34,519 nucleotides of DNA from Spirochaetota bacterium (GTDB taxonomy: Bacteria > Spirochaetota > JAHITG01 > JAFGFC01), in assembly GCA_016931325.1 (NCBI GenBank), contig JAFGFC010000022.1, positions 1 to 34,519 of the forward strand. Reading direction: 5' to 3'. A model generated the notes under the pieces. It had not been told where the DNA came from, ran no database searches, and was given only the letters and a program-made list of their open reading frames with translations. The position numbers and the translations under genes are program-made. This document shows positions 8,758-17,142 of the stretch, in pieces (positions within the stretch are counted from its first letter, which is position 1; every line of letters starts with the position of its first letter).

Positions 8758-11700
8758 CTAGAAAGAGATCTTCTGTTTCCATTTCAGGATATACTCCTGT
8801 TGAGGGATCGCATCTTCAGGGTAATCGAAATTTGGTGGCATATATTTCCATTCAAAGCGAAGTGACTTTAAAAGGTTCCATTCGACGCCTATTTGATGTT
8901 CATAGTACAGGGCATTCAGTTCAGTATCGCTGTCTTTTAAGGCTACAGAATATTTTAAAATAATATCCTCGGTAAGGTATTTCCCGACTGTTATCTGTGT
9001 CCCGGCAAAGGGTGACGCTTTATCGTCATAATAGGTTTCTTCTTCCATATTAACAATGCGCGGGGCAAGAAGATTCTGAACCAGGGTGCTTTTGATCCTG
9101 AGTATATCAACACCCAGAAATCGCCTGGCTCTTCGTTGCAGGGGGGCAATAAACTGATTCCTGTATGTTGCGTCAAATATCTGGACAAAACCAATACGCA
9201 TGATCTCATTAATGTCTTTCTCGGATTTATCAATGATCTCGGTTTTGGCGTCTGTTTTACCGGCCATATATAAAACACTGTCGTTCAATAAGAAAAAGAT
9301 CTCTTTTTTAGTAAGAGCCGGTGAGGAGACAAGATTGGGTGCCAGGTCATTATAGGCCCGTCCTTCCACGATCATGGTGATCGTGATATCCTCTTCATTG
9401 CTGTCCTTTACCGTGGTTTCGGCCTTGGCGCTGATCCAGGGAACATTCTCATCATAGGCGTCAGCAAAACCGACACTGGCATAGATAATATTGAATTCAT
9501 TGCCAAAATAATCAATTGTTCCTTTGTCGGCTTCCATCTTCCCGACAACCTTATGTTCAGCGTTCATATTCCCGCGTATATGGAATTTGCCGCCTTCTTT
9601 GACCAGAATGTTAATATTGTTCTGATTTTGAAAAAAATTCACATTCTGGCCTGTTGCGAGTTGAACATCAAGATTGATATTTTTAACAGGGGTGGCCGCG
9701 CTCCCGGATCCCGAGCTGAGAGGCCAGGTAAAATCGAAATCTTCAAGAACCACCTGCCCGGCCACATCCAGATCATCCAGATCTCCGGTTATCTTGACTT
9801 TACCTTTTATATTGCCCATCAGGTCATCTTCGGCTTTGGCAATATATATTCCTCTGTCATCCAGGGTCTCAAAAAACAGATTCCAGTCTCCCAGTGACAG
9901 ACCATCCAGATCTATTGTGCCGTAGAGTCTGAATTGGCCTTTACCGATCATTCCCTGTAATTTATTAATAGAGATCCTTCCTTCTTTTGCAGAGATGTCG
10001 AGTGCCAGGGATTCTATTGATTTGACAATGGACTCCCCTTTCAACTCAATGTCATCTCCTTTGATAAAACCGGCGACATCAGGTTTGGACCTTTTTCCTT
10101 TGATCTTTATATCACCCCTGATCGTGCCGTCAGCTGATTTAATAAAACCGGAAATATCTTCCAGAAAATCAATTTCGAGATTTTTAAAATTAAAGTGCAT
10201 ATTAATAGCGTGTTTTGATATCTTTCCTTCTATCAGGGCAAGATACTGATCATCGCTGAATATCTTCAGATCATATTGTCTCTGATGCTTGCCCAGGAGG
10301 ATATCCCCTTTTACCCCTGTCCCGTTCAGTTTGGAGATTGATACCCTGTCTTTATCTATATGCAGTTCCTGAGCCAGGTCCTTTAACTTGAGATCATTAA
10401 TAAAAAATTTAATGACCTTGATTTTGGCGTAAATTTTGTCTTCAAAATGCATTTTGGCATAGAGTTTTCCTCTTAATCGGTAATTATTGTAGTTGAGATT
10501 ATATACCCGCAGCAGAGTGCTGGCATAATAGAAATTTCCCTTTTTGTAGAACCGGACTTCATCCGATCTTATTTTACCGCCATAGAGCTCGGAATTCAGT
10601 CTGGTGATGTTGATGTTGTTGTCCTGCATGTTATATGTCAGATAGACTTCATCGATCTTGAACCCCGAGGCTTTTATATTATAAAGATTAAGGTTGCCAG
10701 TATTCAAGTCCTTATTTCTAAAATTATTTTCATAAGTAAAAATACCGTTAAGGTTGAATTGAAGATCCCTGTCCAATTTTATATTCTCCAGATTGTTGAC
10801 AATGAAATTCAACGATATTTCTTCGAACGAAGCGGTTCCCTTAATCTTCAATTTATCCAGATCGACAAGCACATTATTATTATTTTTATTATATGATCCT
10901 TCGCCAGTTAGATGGATATTCTTATATTTTAAAACAACATCTTCGATCAGTATGTTCTTGTCTTCCGTGACCAGGCGGAATGTGATCCTGTCATTTTTTG
11001 ATTTCCCCCTTAACGTAAAATCACCTTTGATCTGGAAATTTTCCGGGTCCTTTGTATGGGTATAAAGTTCAAAACGGGAAGAAAGAGAAGTAAGCATGGA
11101 ACTTTGAAAGGTTTTTCTGATCCTTCCCTGGATTTTTATTTGTCCTTTTTTTGATATAAAAGCCTGCAGGGAAGCCAGATCGTTGATAGAAATAAAAAGA
11201 TCAAATCGGCTCCTGCGTTCAATAAGATCACCCGTTATATTTACTTTTTTACCGGAATCAAGCCAATAAGCCTTAAATGATACTTTGTCGTCACGGAACC
11301 ATGAACGACCATCGATATTAAAATCATTGTTTTCCTTATCAACGATCTTTATCTTGAATGTCCCCTTCCTGTCCTGATAATCTGAATGAGCAAAGACTTT
11401 TTTTATTTTATCATTGTCAGAAAGAGTGACCTGAAGAAAAGAATGGAGCGATGTGATACGGTTAAATTGATTTAATTCTGTGTTTATATTCCCTGATATT
11501 CTGACCTGTTTCAGCTCATCCGGTAATTTAGAAGATTTAATGATCCCTGAGATATCCCCCAGCCTGGTGTTATTAAATTTCATATCCAGTTTTGATCTGC
11601 CCTGCTGGAATATCCCCGAGAGGAGAAAATTCTCTGAATTGTATAATGTATTTAAAATGATCCTGTTGTTATCATAGGCCAGATCCCCCTTCAGCTCTTT

Positions 11701-12903
11701 GATCCTGTAATCATTAATATAAAAATGCAAAAGTTTGAATCCTTTCTTGCTGTTGTAAGAAGGGAAGAGCACGGCTTTGCCAAAAAGATTATATCTGTCA
11801 TATGAAAAATTTTCAAACCAGAGCTTTAGAAAAAAGTCGTTTTCGTGTTTTATCCATCCTGTAGCGCTGACAAAGTGTTTGGGTGAACGCTCTATTTTCA
11901 ATTGATCAAGTGTGATCTGACCATCTTTTCCGGAAGCCGTGAGCGAATATTTTAATTTTTGCCGCAGGTCCTTCAGGGTTAATTGTATATCAAACCGGGT
12001 GTCTCTCTTTTTATCCAGAGAGAAGACCCCTGAGGCATGATAATGATTCAGATCAAGATTTTTGAATCTCCCTTTCAGTCTGGTTTGTCCGGGAGTGAAG
12101 ACGCCCCGGGATGACAATTGATCCTGATCATCGTAGGCTTTGATTATTGTCTGTTTGTCTGTCAAACGACAATTTATATTGAACTCTTTGTCAAGGTCAA
12201 GGTTCCTGTAAACAAGGTCATAGACCTCCATATCAATAACATTGGTCTTTTTCCCAAAACTGGCTTTTCCTTCTATTTTAAAAGAGATGTCATTAACAGG
12301 GATCTGTCCCATGTTTTGAGGCAGAAGCGTTGTTTCAAATTCAATTTCTTTGGAGATCAGATCGATAGAGGTATCTTCATTGAAAATGATCGCCTTTAAA
12401 CGGGTTTTCCTGGAATCATAAATGATCTTTCCTGAGAGGCTGATGTCCTCGATGTTAAAATTTGTTGAATTAGATCCTTTGGGTGATGTCCTTACTTTTT
12501 TTAACAGAGAGTCGATATTAAGATGTCCATTTTTATCTTCATTCAGATAGAAGGTGTAATCATCAAAGCTCAGGCTGTAGATGCTTTTCTGCGGTTTGAT
12601 TTTTTTTAACAGAATATCTTTCAGCCTTAGTTTTACTTTGATGGTTTCGATCTTCAGGATGTCTTTATTGTCCCTGGAATGGATATGGACATTTTTTAGT
12701 TTTATGCCCTGAAAGAACAGAGGAGATATTGACTCGATCTTGACAGGTAATTGCAGTTCTTTCTCTATAAGATAGATGACCTGCGCCTTGATCAGATTAA
12801 ACTGCTGGTGTATCATAAAAAAAGCAAAACCTGTAACAAGAAGGAATCCCAGGACTAGCACACTGATAGCACTGATTATCTCCAGTTTAACGACTCGTTT
12901 CAT
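8758..12903 (-). CDS. TamB-like translocation/assembly module protein (DUF490 family), 1381 aa
   Basis: N-terminal single TM anchor, long beta-repetitive AsmA/TamB-type body, C-terminal region ..KKEIFFLLNDSVLYMAG..LTEDIILKYSVALKDSD..GVEWNLLKSLRFEWKYMP typical of TamB. Confidence 0.8.
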   Translation of the reverse strand: MKRVVKLEIISAISVLVLGFLLVTGFAFFMIHQQFNLIKAQVIYLIEKELQLPVKIESISPLFFQGIKLKNVHIHSRDNKDILKIETIKVKLRLKDILLKKIKPQKSIYSLSFDDYTFYLNEDKNGHLNIDSLLKKVRTSPKGSNSTNFNIEDISLSGKIIYDSRKTRLKAIIFNEDTSIDLISKEIEFETTLLPQNMGQIPVNDISFKIEGKASFGKKTNVIDMEVYDLVYRNLDLDKEFNINCRLTDKQTIIKAYDDQDQLSSRGVFTPGQTRLKGRFKNLDLNHYHASGVFSLDKKRDTRFDIQLTLKDLRQKLKYSLTASGKDGQITLDQLKIERSPKHFVSATGWIKHENDFFLKLWFENFSYDRYNLFGKAVLFPSYNSKKGFKLLHFYINDYRIKELKGDLAYDNNRIILNTLYNSENFLLSGIFQQGRSKLDMKFNNTRLGDISGIIKSSKLPDELKQVRISGNINTELNQFNRITSLHSFLQVTLSDNDKIKKVFAHSDYQDRKGTFKIKIVDKENNDFNIDGRSWFRDDKVSFKAYWLDSGKKVNITGDLIERRSRFDLFISINDLASLQAFISKKGQIKIQGRIRKTFQSSMLTSLSSRFELYTHTKDPENFQIKGDFTLRGKSKNDRITFRLVTEDKNILIEDVVLKYKNIHLTGEGSYNKNNNNVLVDLDKLKIKGTASFEEISLNFIVNNLENIKLDRDLQFNLNGIFTYENNFRNKDLNTGNLNLYNIKASGFKIDEVYLTYNMQDNNINITRLNSELYGGKIRSDEVRFYKKGNFYYASTLLRVYNLNYNNYRLRGKLYAKMHFEDKIYAKIKVIKFFINDLKLKDLAQELHIDKDRVSISKLNGTGVKGDILLGKHQRQYDLKIFSDDQYLALIEGKISKHAINMHFNFKNLEIDFLEDISGFIKSADGTIRGDIKIKGKRSKPDVAGFIKGDDIELKGESIVKSIESLALDISAKEGRISINKLQGMIGKGQFRLYGTIDLDGLSLGDWNLFFETLDDRGIYIAKAEDDLMGNIKGKVKITGDLDDLDVAGQVVLEDFDFTWPLSSGSGSAATPVKNINLDVQLATGQNVNFFQNQNNINILVKEGGKFHIRGNMNAEHKVVGKMEADKGTIDYFGNEFNIIYASVGFADAYDENVPWISAKAETTVKDSNEEDITITMIVEGRAYNDLAPNLVSSPALTKKEIFFLLNDSVLYMAGKTDAKTEIIDKSEKDINEIMRIGFVQIFDATYRNQFIAPLQRRARRFLGVDILRIKSTLVQNLLAPRIVNMEEETYYDDKASPFAGTQITVGKYLTEDIILKYSVALKDSDTELNALYYEHQIGVEWNLLKSLRFEWKYMPPNFDYPEDAIPQQEYILKWKQKISF

Positions 12904-13693
12904 TCCGAATGGTCTCTAATATAATAAAAAGTTTCTGCGTACTCCACTGTATCATAAATGTAAGCACATTTATTTGATTATCAATCTTTTTCTGTTGCAG
13001 GTATTTCTTTTTCTCTTTCCACAGGGGTGCAAAGACAGTATGAAAATAATCAAAGTCGATCTGTGGCAGATCATAAAAATCCTTGATAAGAAAAACGTCT
13101 TTTATGATGTTATCCAGGTGTTGAATGATATATGAGAGCCTGTCAATCACCATTTCTTTGTTTTGTATGTTTCTGATATTCACGCGTAATTCATTTTTTT
13201 CATGTGGCATGACCCCTCTCAAGGGTATTTCCAGGGAGCCATTGGCCTTGTCATAATATATATCAACAGGATAAAGGCTTTTCAGGATATGGCTCAATTT
13301 CATTTTCATCTTTTTCAACACATCTTCTGCCAGATTCTTTTCAATTGAGTTGATTGTCTGTATACAGTCTTTTGTCCTGTTTATCATATAGATCAAAAAA
13401 GAACTGAAGGTACGCCAGAAGAGGTCTATCTCATTGTGATCCACTTTCAGATGCTGATCGATCCTGTTATCCAATAAAGACAGACAATCTGTATAAAAGG
13501 GATCAAAAATATTTTCTTTCAATTTTATGCTTTTCTCGAGCCCCAGGTAAAAATTATCAAACCTGGTTAATTCGATATTCAGATCATGAAAATAGAGAAG
13601 GAAAAAAAGTTTCAACCTTACAAAGATCTCAATATAAAGGGGATCAAAGTGAAATCCGGATATTCCGTGATAATATTCTTTTACTTTCCCCAT
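12887..13693 (-). CDS. Conserved-looking protein of unknown function (~268 aa)
   Basis: The ATG at 13693 (MGKVKEYYHG) overlaps the stop of the upstream ORF (AAATGGGGAAAGTAA), so this start is preferred over 13795. Overlaps the tamB-like start by 17 nt. Confidence 0.65.
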   Translation of the reverse strand: MGKVKEYYHGISGFHFDPLYIEIFVRLKLFFLLYFHDLNIELTRFDNFYLGLEKSIKLKENIFDPFYTDCLSLLDNRIDQHLKVDHNEIDLFWRTFSSFLIYMINRTKDCIQTINSIEKNLAEDVLKKMKMKLSHILKSLYPVDIYYDKANGSLEIPLRGVMPHEKNELRVNIRNIQNKEMVIDRLSYIIQHLDNIIKDVFLIKDFYDLPQIDFDYFHTVFAPLWKEKKKYLQQKKIDNQINVLTFMIQWSTQKLFIILETIRNETSR

Positions 13694-15975
13694 TTTTTCA
13701 ACGCATCCTTTAAGAGGGTATTTTCGGCAGAGACCGTTAAACCCTTTTTCCAAATTTGAATGGCCTTTGCCCGGTCCCCGGTCATGACATAGCATCCCCC
13801 AAGATTATAATAGGGGGTTATATACTGTTTATCAAATTCGATCGCTTTTTTATAGAATTGAATGGCCTGCGGGATATTTTCCATTTGAAAATAACAATCC
13901 CCTATACCCGAATAAATTTTCGAGTCCTGATAGTGCTGCAAAATATTCATGTACAGGGCCAGGGCTCGGGGATAGTTTTTCCTCCGGTAGTGTTCTTCTG
14001 CCTGTTCAAGCCAGCGGTTCACCGGTTGCCTGGTTACCTTTTCGATCTTGCTCTGGAGCTCACGGGCATAAGAAGACCGGGGCTGCAAAAGAATGGCCTT
14101 TTTATAAAAATAGATAAAACGTCGTATATCTTTTTTTTGCAGGAACAGGTCTCCTATCCGGGTAAAGGCATAAACATTATTGATCCCCAGCCCGATGACT
14201 TTATTGAAATAAACCGAAAGTTTATAAGCATACAGAGATTCCCCATATTCATGTAAAAGTCTGGACAGGGACGACAGCGCCAGTTTGGATTGGGCGTCAA
14301 GATAGTGTGGAAATCGAAAATTCTCAAGCGCGAGCCTTTCGAAAGCGATAAGAAAAATATTATAATTTATTTCAAGATTCTTAAAATTCAGATAATACAG
14401 GTAACCTGTATTATTTTCTTTTTTTTCATCCAGGGAATAGAGCACACCACAGGAATATGCATTCTGATCTATATCCACATACTCTTTAAAGGCCAGAGAG
14501 GTAATATAGAGCGGCCTGTCAGGATTATTTTTAATGATATCGTTTATCAATGTTCTGCGTATCTGTTTCTTGGCGAATCGTCCCTTAAGATAAGGAAGGC
14601 CTATTCTCAGATTTCTATCATGTCTCTGGAGGCCCTCCAGATACCATGGTTCAGACAGGATAACGACATTGACGATACTGACATCAGGCCTTTTATATTT
14701 GATACAGGACAATTCCCAAAGAGGGAAAGTTTCATTGTCTTTGACTGTAAAAATCACAGAGCCATAGGAGAGGTTCTTGAACAGATTATCTGCGTAGTCG
14801 CCGGTATAGTGGTAATTTCCATGACTGTGAAAAGGCAGGTTGAAAAAGAAAAGAACAGGGCAGAGGATCAAAATCAGTGTTTTGGATCGAAAGAGATGGA
14901 AAAGCCCCAGCCCTGAAAAAAAGTAAAGGCTGATCCAGGCGGGAATAAAAAATACTTTCAGAGTGAATAATTTTCCAGGTGGAGTTTGAGTCATCAGGAT
15001 CAAAAGAAAGGTATAAGAAAAAAAGACAAAGGAAAAAAGATACAGTATATCCCTCTGCCCTCTTGTTCTCCAGACACCGCGGTATACAAGATAGAGAATA
15101 AGACCCAACGGCAGGATCAGAATAAATTGAGGCAAGAGGTTTTCACCGCTCCCCTGATAAAATTCATACAGCGGGTTGATGGTTTGAAAGGAGTTTATAA
15201 TATTTTTCAGGGAAAGCCATTTTTCCGGAAAGGGGCCATACTGTTGACGGGATATCACAGAGATAAAATTTTTAAAATTGGATGGATTAGCCCAGTTGAG
15301 AACGGGATGTTGCATGGCGCGGAGGGGCAGATAAAGGTAAATACTCGCGCCCAAGAAAAACAGTGCAATAAAAGAAAGGTAATGTTTTAATGTTAATGAT
15401 CGGAACCATTTTTTCTTGAGGAAAAACAAAATAAAGGCAAAGCCCATAAAAACAGAGGTATAATGACTTCCCAGGGCCAGGCCGCTTATAAAAATAAAAA
15501 GATATATATATTTGAGATCTGTTTTTATTAGAAGCCTGGTCAGAAGAAAAAGTTGAATGGAAAATAACATGAGATAGGAGGCGTAAACTTCAGTGACCAG
15601 GGCGTTGCTCCAGAGGGTGGAGGAAATGGATAAAAGCAATACAATAAAAGCGGAAAAAGTGAGGTTGTTTTTCAATTTTAACCTTTCTGAAACGTTAAGG
15701 AAGGCAAGGAACAGGAAAACCATGGCCAGGGCTGTAAAGAAGGAGGAAGAGAGATTGATCCGTTTTTCAATTGGACCCAGAGGGAGAAATGAGAACAGCT
15801 TGGATGCCAGGATGAAAAAAGGATAACCGGGCGGGTGAGGGATTCCCAGGGTATGAACGGCGGTTACAAGCTCCGGTGAATCTTCAAAAGTGATATCAGG
15901 CGAAACGGTCAGGCCATATAATAAAAAAGTGACAAGAAAGATAAGAACGGCCGTTAAACTCGATCTTTTATCCAT
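13681..15975 (-). CDS. DUF2723-type polytopic membrane protein (PMT-like glycosyltransferase fold) with C-terminal TPR repeats
   Basis: LLYGLTVSPDITFEDSPELVTAVHTLGIPHPPGYPFFILASKLFSFLPLG is DUF2723 hallmark. C-terminal TPRs (YYNLGGCYVMTGDRAKAIQIWKKGL). Confidence 0.85.
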   Translation of the reverse strand: MDKRSSLTAVLIFLVTFLLYGLTVSPDITFEDSPELVTAVHTLGIPHPPGYPFFILASKLFSFLPLGPIEKRINLSSSFFTALAMVFLFLAFLNVSERLKLKNNLTFSAFIVLLLSISSTLWSNALVTEVYASYLMLFSIQLFLLTRLLIKTDLKYIYLFIFISGLALGSHYTSVFMGFAFILFFLKKKWFRSLTLKHYLSFIALFFLGASIYLYLPLRAMQHPVLNWANPSNFKNFISVISRQQYGPFPEKWLSLKNIINSFQTINPLYEFYQGSGENLLPQFILILPLGLILYLVYRGVWRTRGQRDILYLFSFVFFSYTFLLILMTQTPPGKLFTLKVFFIPAWISLYFFSGLGLFHLFRSKTLILILCPVLFFFNLPFHSHGNYHYTGDYADNLFKNLSYGSVIFTVKDNETFPLWELSCIKYKRPDVSIVNVVILSEPWYLEGLQRHDRNLRIGLPYLKGRFAKKQIRRTLINDIIKNNPDRPLYITSLAFKEYVDIDQNAYSCGVLYSLDEKKENNTGYLYYLNFKNLEINYNIFLIAFERLALENFRFPHYLDAQSKLALSSLSRLLHEYGESLYAYKLSVYFNKVIGLGINNVYAFTRIGDLFLQKKDIRRFIYFYKKAILLQPRSSYARELQSKIEKVTRQPVNRWLEQAEEHYRRKNYPRALALYMNILQHYQDSKIYSGIGDCYFQMENIPQAIQFYKKAIEFDKQYITPYYNLGGCYVMTGDRAKAIQIWKKGLTVSAENTLLKDALKKWGK

Positions 15976-16925
15976 TGTATCCTGTACCAGATAGACTTTT
16001 TAGGAGCCGTCCTGAAGGAACGTCCTTGAATGAGCAAGGCAGCCTTGAGAAATAAGCCTGATAAAAATCCCAGGCCGTAAAATGAATGGATAATAAAAAA
16101 GAGAAAAGGGAGGTAAAGAAGGACCTTTCCGGCTTGTACCATCATGTAAAAAGAGAAAGAGAGATTAAGGATGATATAAGACCATAAAGGCAGCGATATA
16201 AAACCAGAGAAAAACAGCAAATAGATAACAAAACCCAGGGATATGATTGGGAAGACCGTTCCTTTGCCTTTTTGAGCGAAGAATTGATCAGCCCGTCCTC
16301 TGCCATAAGTAAAGATCTGTTTCATAAATTGAAAGATATTTTTTCTGTGATGACGATAGACAACGAATTCGGGGTCGTACCATACCTCATAGACCAGGTC
16401 TTTTATCCGGTTGATCAGCTCGTTTTCTTCATTAGGATAAAGATTTTTATTGAACATTCCCGCTTTCAGGAATATGTTTTTCTTTACCGCCATATTGCAA
16501 AGTATAAGTTCCATTTCCGAAGCCGGTCGTGCCTTCCCTGTTTGACTGTACCGGGCTTTTGACTGGGCAGAACCAAAAAAAGAACCCAGAGCCATACCGG
16601 CCTGTTGTTCAAAGGACGTGCTGTCATGGGCGGATAACGAAGGGCCTCCTAAAATCGCTGCCTTTTTGTGTGTCCTGAAGAATTGTATAATTCTTTTTAG
16701 ATTGCCTTTATCCGGCATAGAATCATTATCTAAAAAATAGATAATGTCGCCTCTGGATTTTTTAACCGCCTCATTTCGCTGGACTGAGGGCTGATTACCG
16801 AAAACGATAATGACTTCATATTGATTTTTTGGGATTGTACTTTTCCTGATCCGGGAAACGGTCGTTACATAACCGGCTTCTGGTGCCACAGGTATAATAA
16901 TGCTGATCAAGGGCTTTTTTGACAT
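15954..16925 (-). CDS. Family 2 glycosyltransferase with C-terminal TM segments
   Basis: MSKKPLISIIIPVAPEAGYVTTVSRIRKS..YEVIIVFGNQPSVQRNEAVKKSRGDIIYFLDNDSMP..NEENELINRIKD. Start set at 16925 because the 17012 start lies in a palindrome loop. Confidence 0.85.
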   Translation of the reverse strand: MSKKPLISIIIPVAPEAGYVTTVSRIRKSTIPKNQYEVIIVFGNQPSVQRNEAVKKSRGDIIYFLDNDSMPDKGNLKRIIQFFRTHKKAAILGGPSLSAHDSTSFEQQAGMALGSFFGSAQSKARYSQTGKARPASEMELILCNMAVKKNIFLKAGMFNKNLYPNEENELINRIKDLVYEVWYDPEFVVYRHHRKNIFQFMKQIFTYGRGRADQFFAQKGKGTVFPIISLGFVIYLLFFSGFISLPLWSYIILNLSFSFYMMVQAGKVLLYLPFLFFIIHSFYGLGFLSGLFLKAALLIQGRSFRTAPKKSIWYRIQWIKDRV

Positions 16926-16980
16926 AGGAGAAAGATATAAAAAGTGGGGTAATTTGTCAAGGGAGTTCGGAAAATTGGTG

Positions 16981-17051
16981 TTTTTAATGGAAAATTTCAA
17001 AGTTTTTCTCATTTCCGAAAAACTTTAAATTTTCCATATTATTATTAAAAA
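16981..17051. repeat. Long AT-rich imperfect palindrome between divergent GT2 and msbA-like genes
   Basis: TTTTTAAT GGAAAATTTcAAAGTTTTTC (16981-17008) / GAAAAACTTTAAATTTTCCAT (17017-17037) attatt ATTAAAAA (17044-17051); one bulged C in the central stem. Confidence 0.85.
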
Positions 17052-17085
17052 CCCAAGTGTCCTCACAACAGGAGGGGGGAAAGAA

Positions 17086-17142
17086 ATGATTGACTTTTAT
17101 GGTCATTTTATTAATATTGGTAGCAATTATGAATATCATTAG
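17086..17142 (+). CDS. Possible 18-aa upstream/leader ORF overlapping the start of the msbA-like gene
   Basis: GGAGGGGGGAAAGAA-ATG at 17086; MIDFYGHFINIGSNYEYH, stop TAG at 17140-17142, +1/-1 frame relative to the ABC ORF. Confidence 0.3.
   Translation: MIDFYGHFINIGSNYEYH
17090..17117 (+). promoter_or_regulatory. Candidate sigma70-type promoter for the msbA-like gene
   Basis: TTGACT (17090-17095), 16-nt spacer, TAATAT (17112-17117). Confidence 0.4.

Noticed and set aside
9553-12399. Multiple plus-strand ORFs opposite the TamB-like gene
   Set aside because: Antisense to a clear 1381-aa CDS; compositionally shadow-like.
14290-14916. 208-aa plus-strand ORF
   Set aside because: Entirely antisense to the DUF2723 gene, low-complexity composition with no domain; shadow ORF.
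16926-17012. N-terminal extension of the GT2 ORF (start at 17012)
   Set aside because: The upstream ATG lies in the loop of the 16981-17051 palindrome, has no SD, and the canonical GT2 N-terminus begins at MSKKPLISIIIPV.
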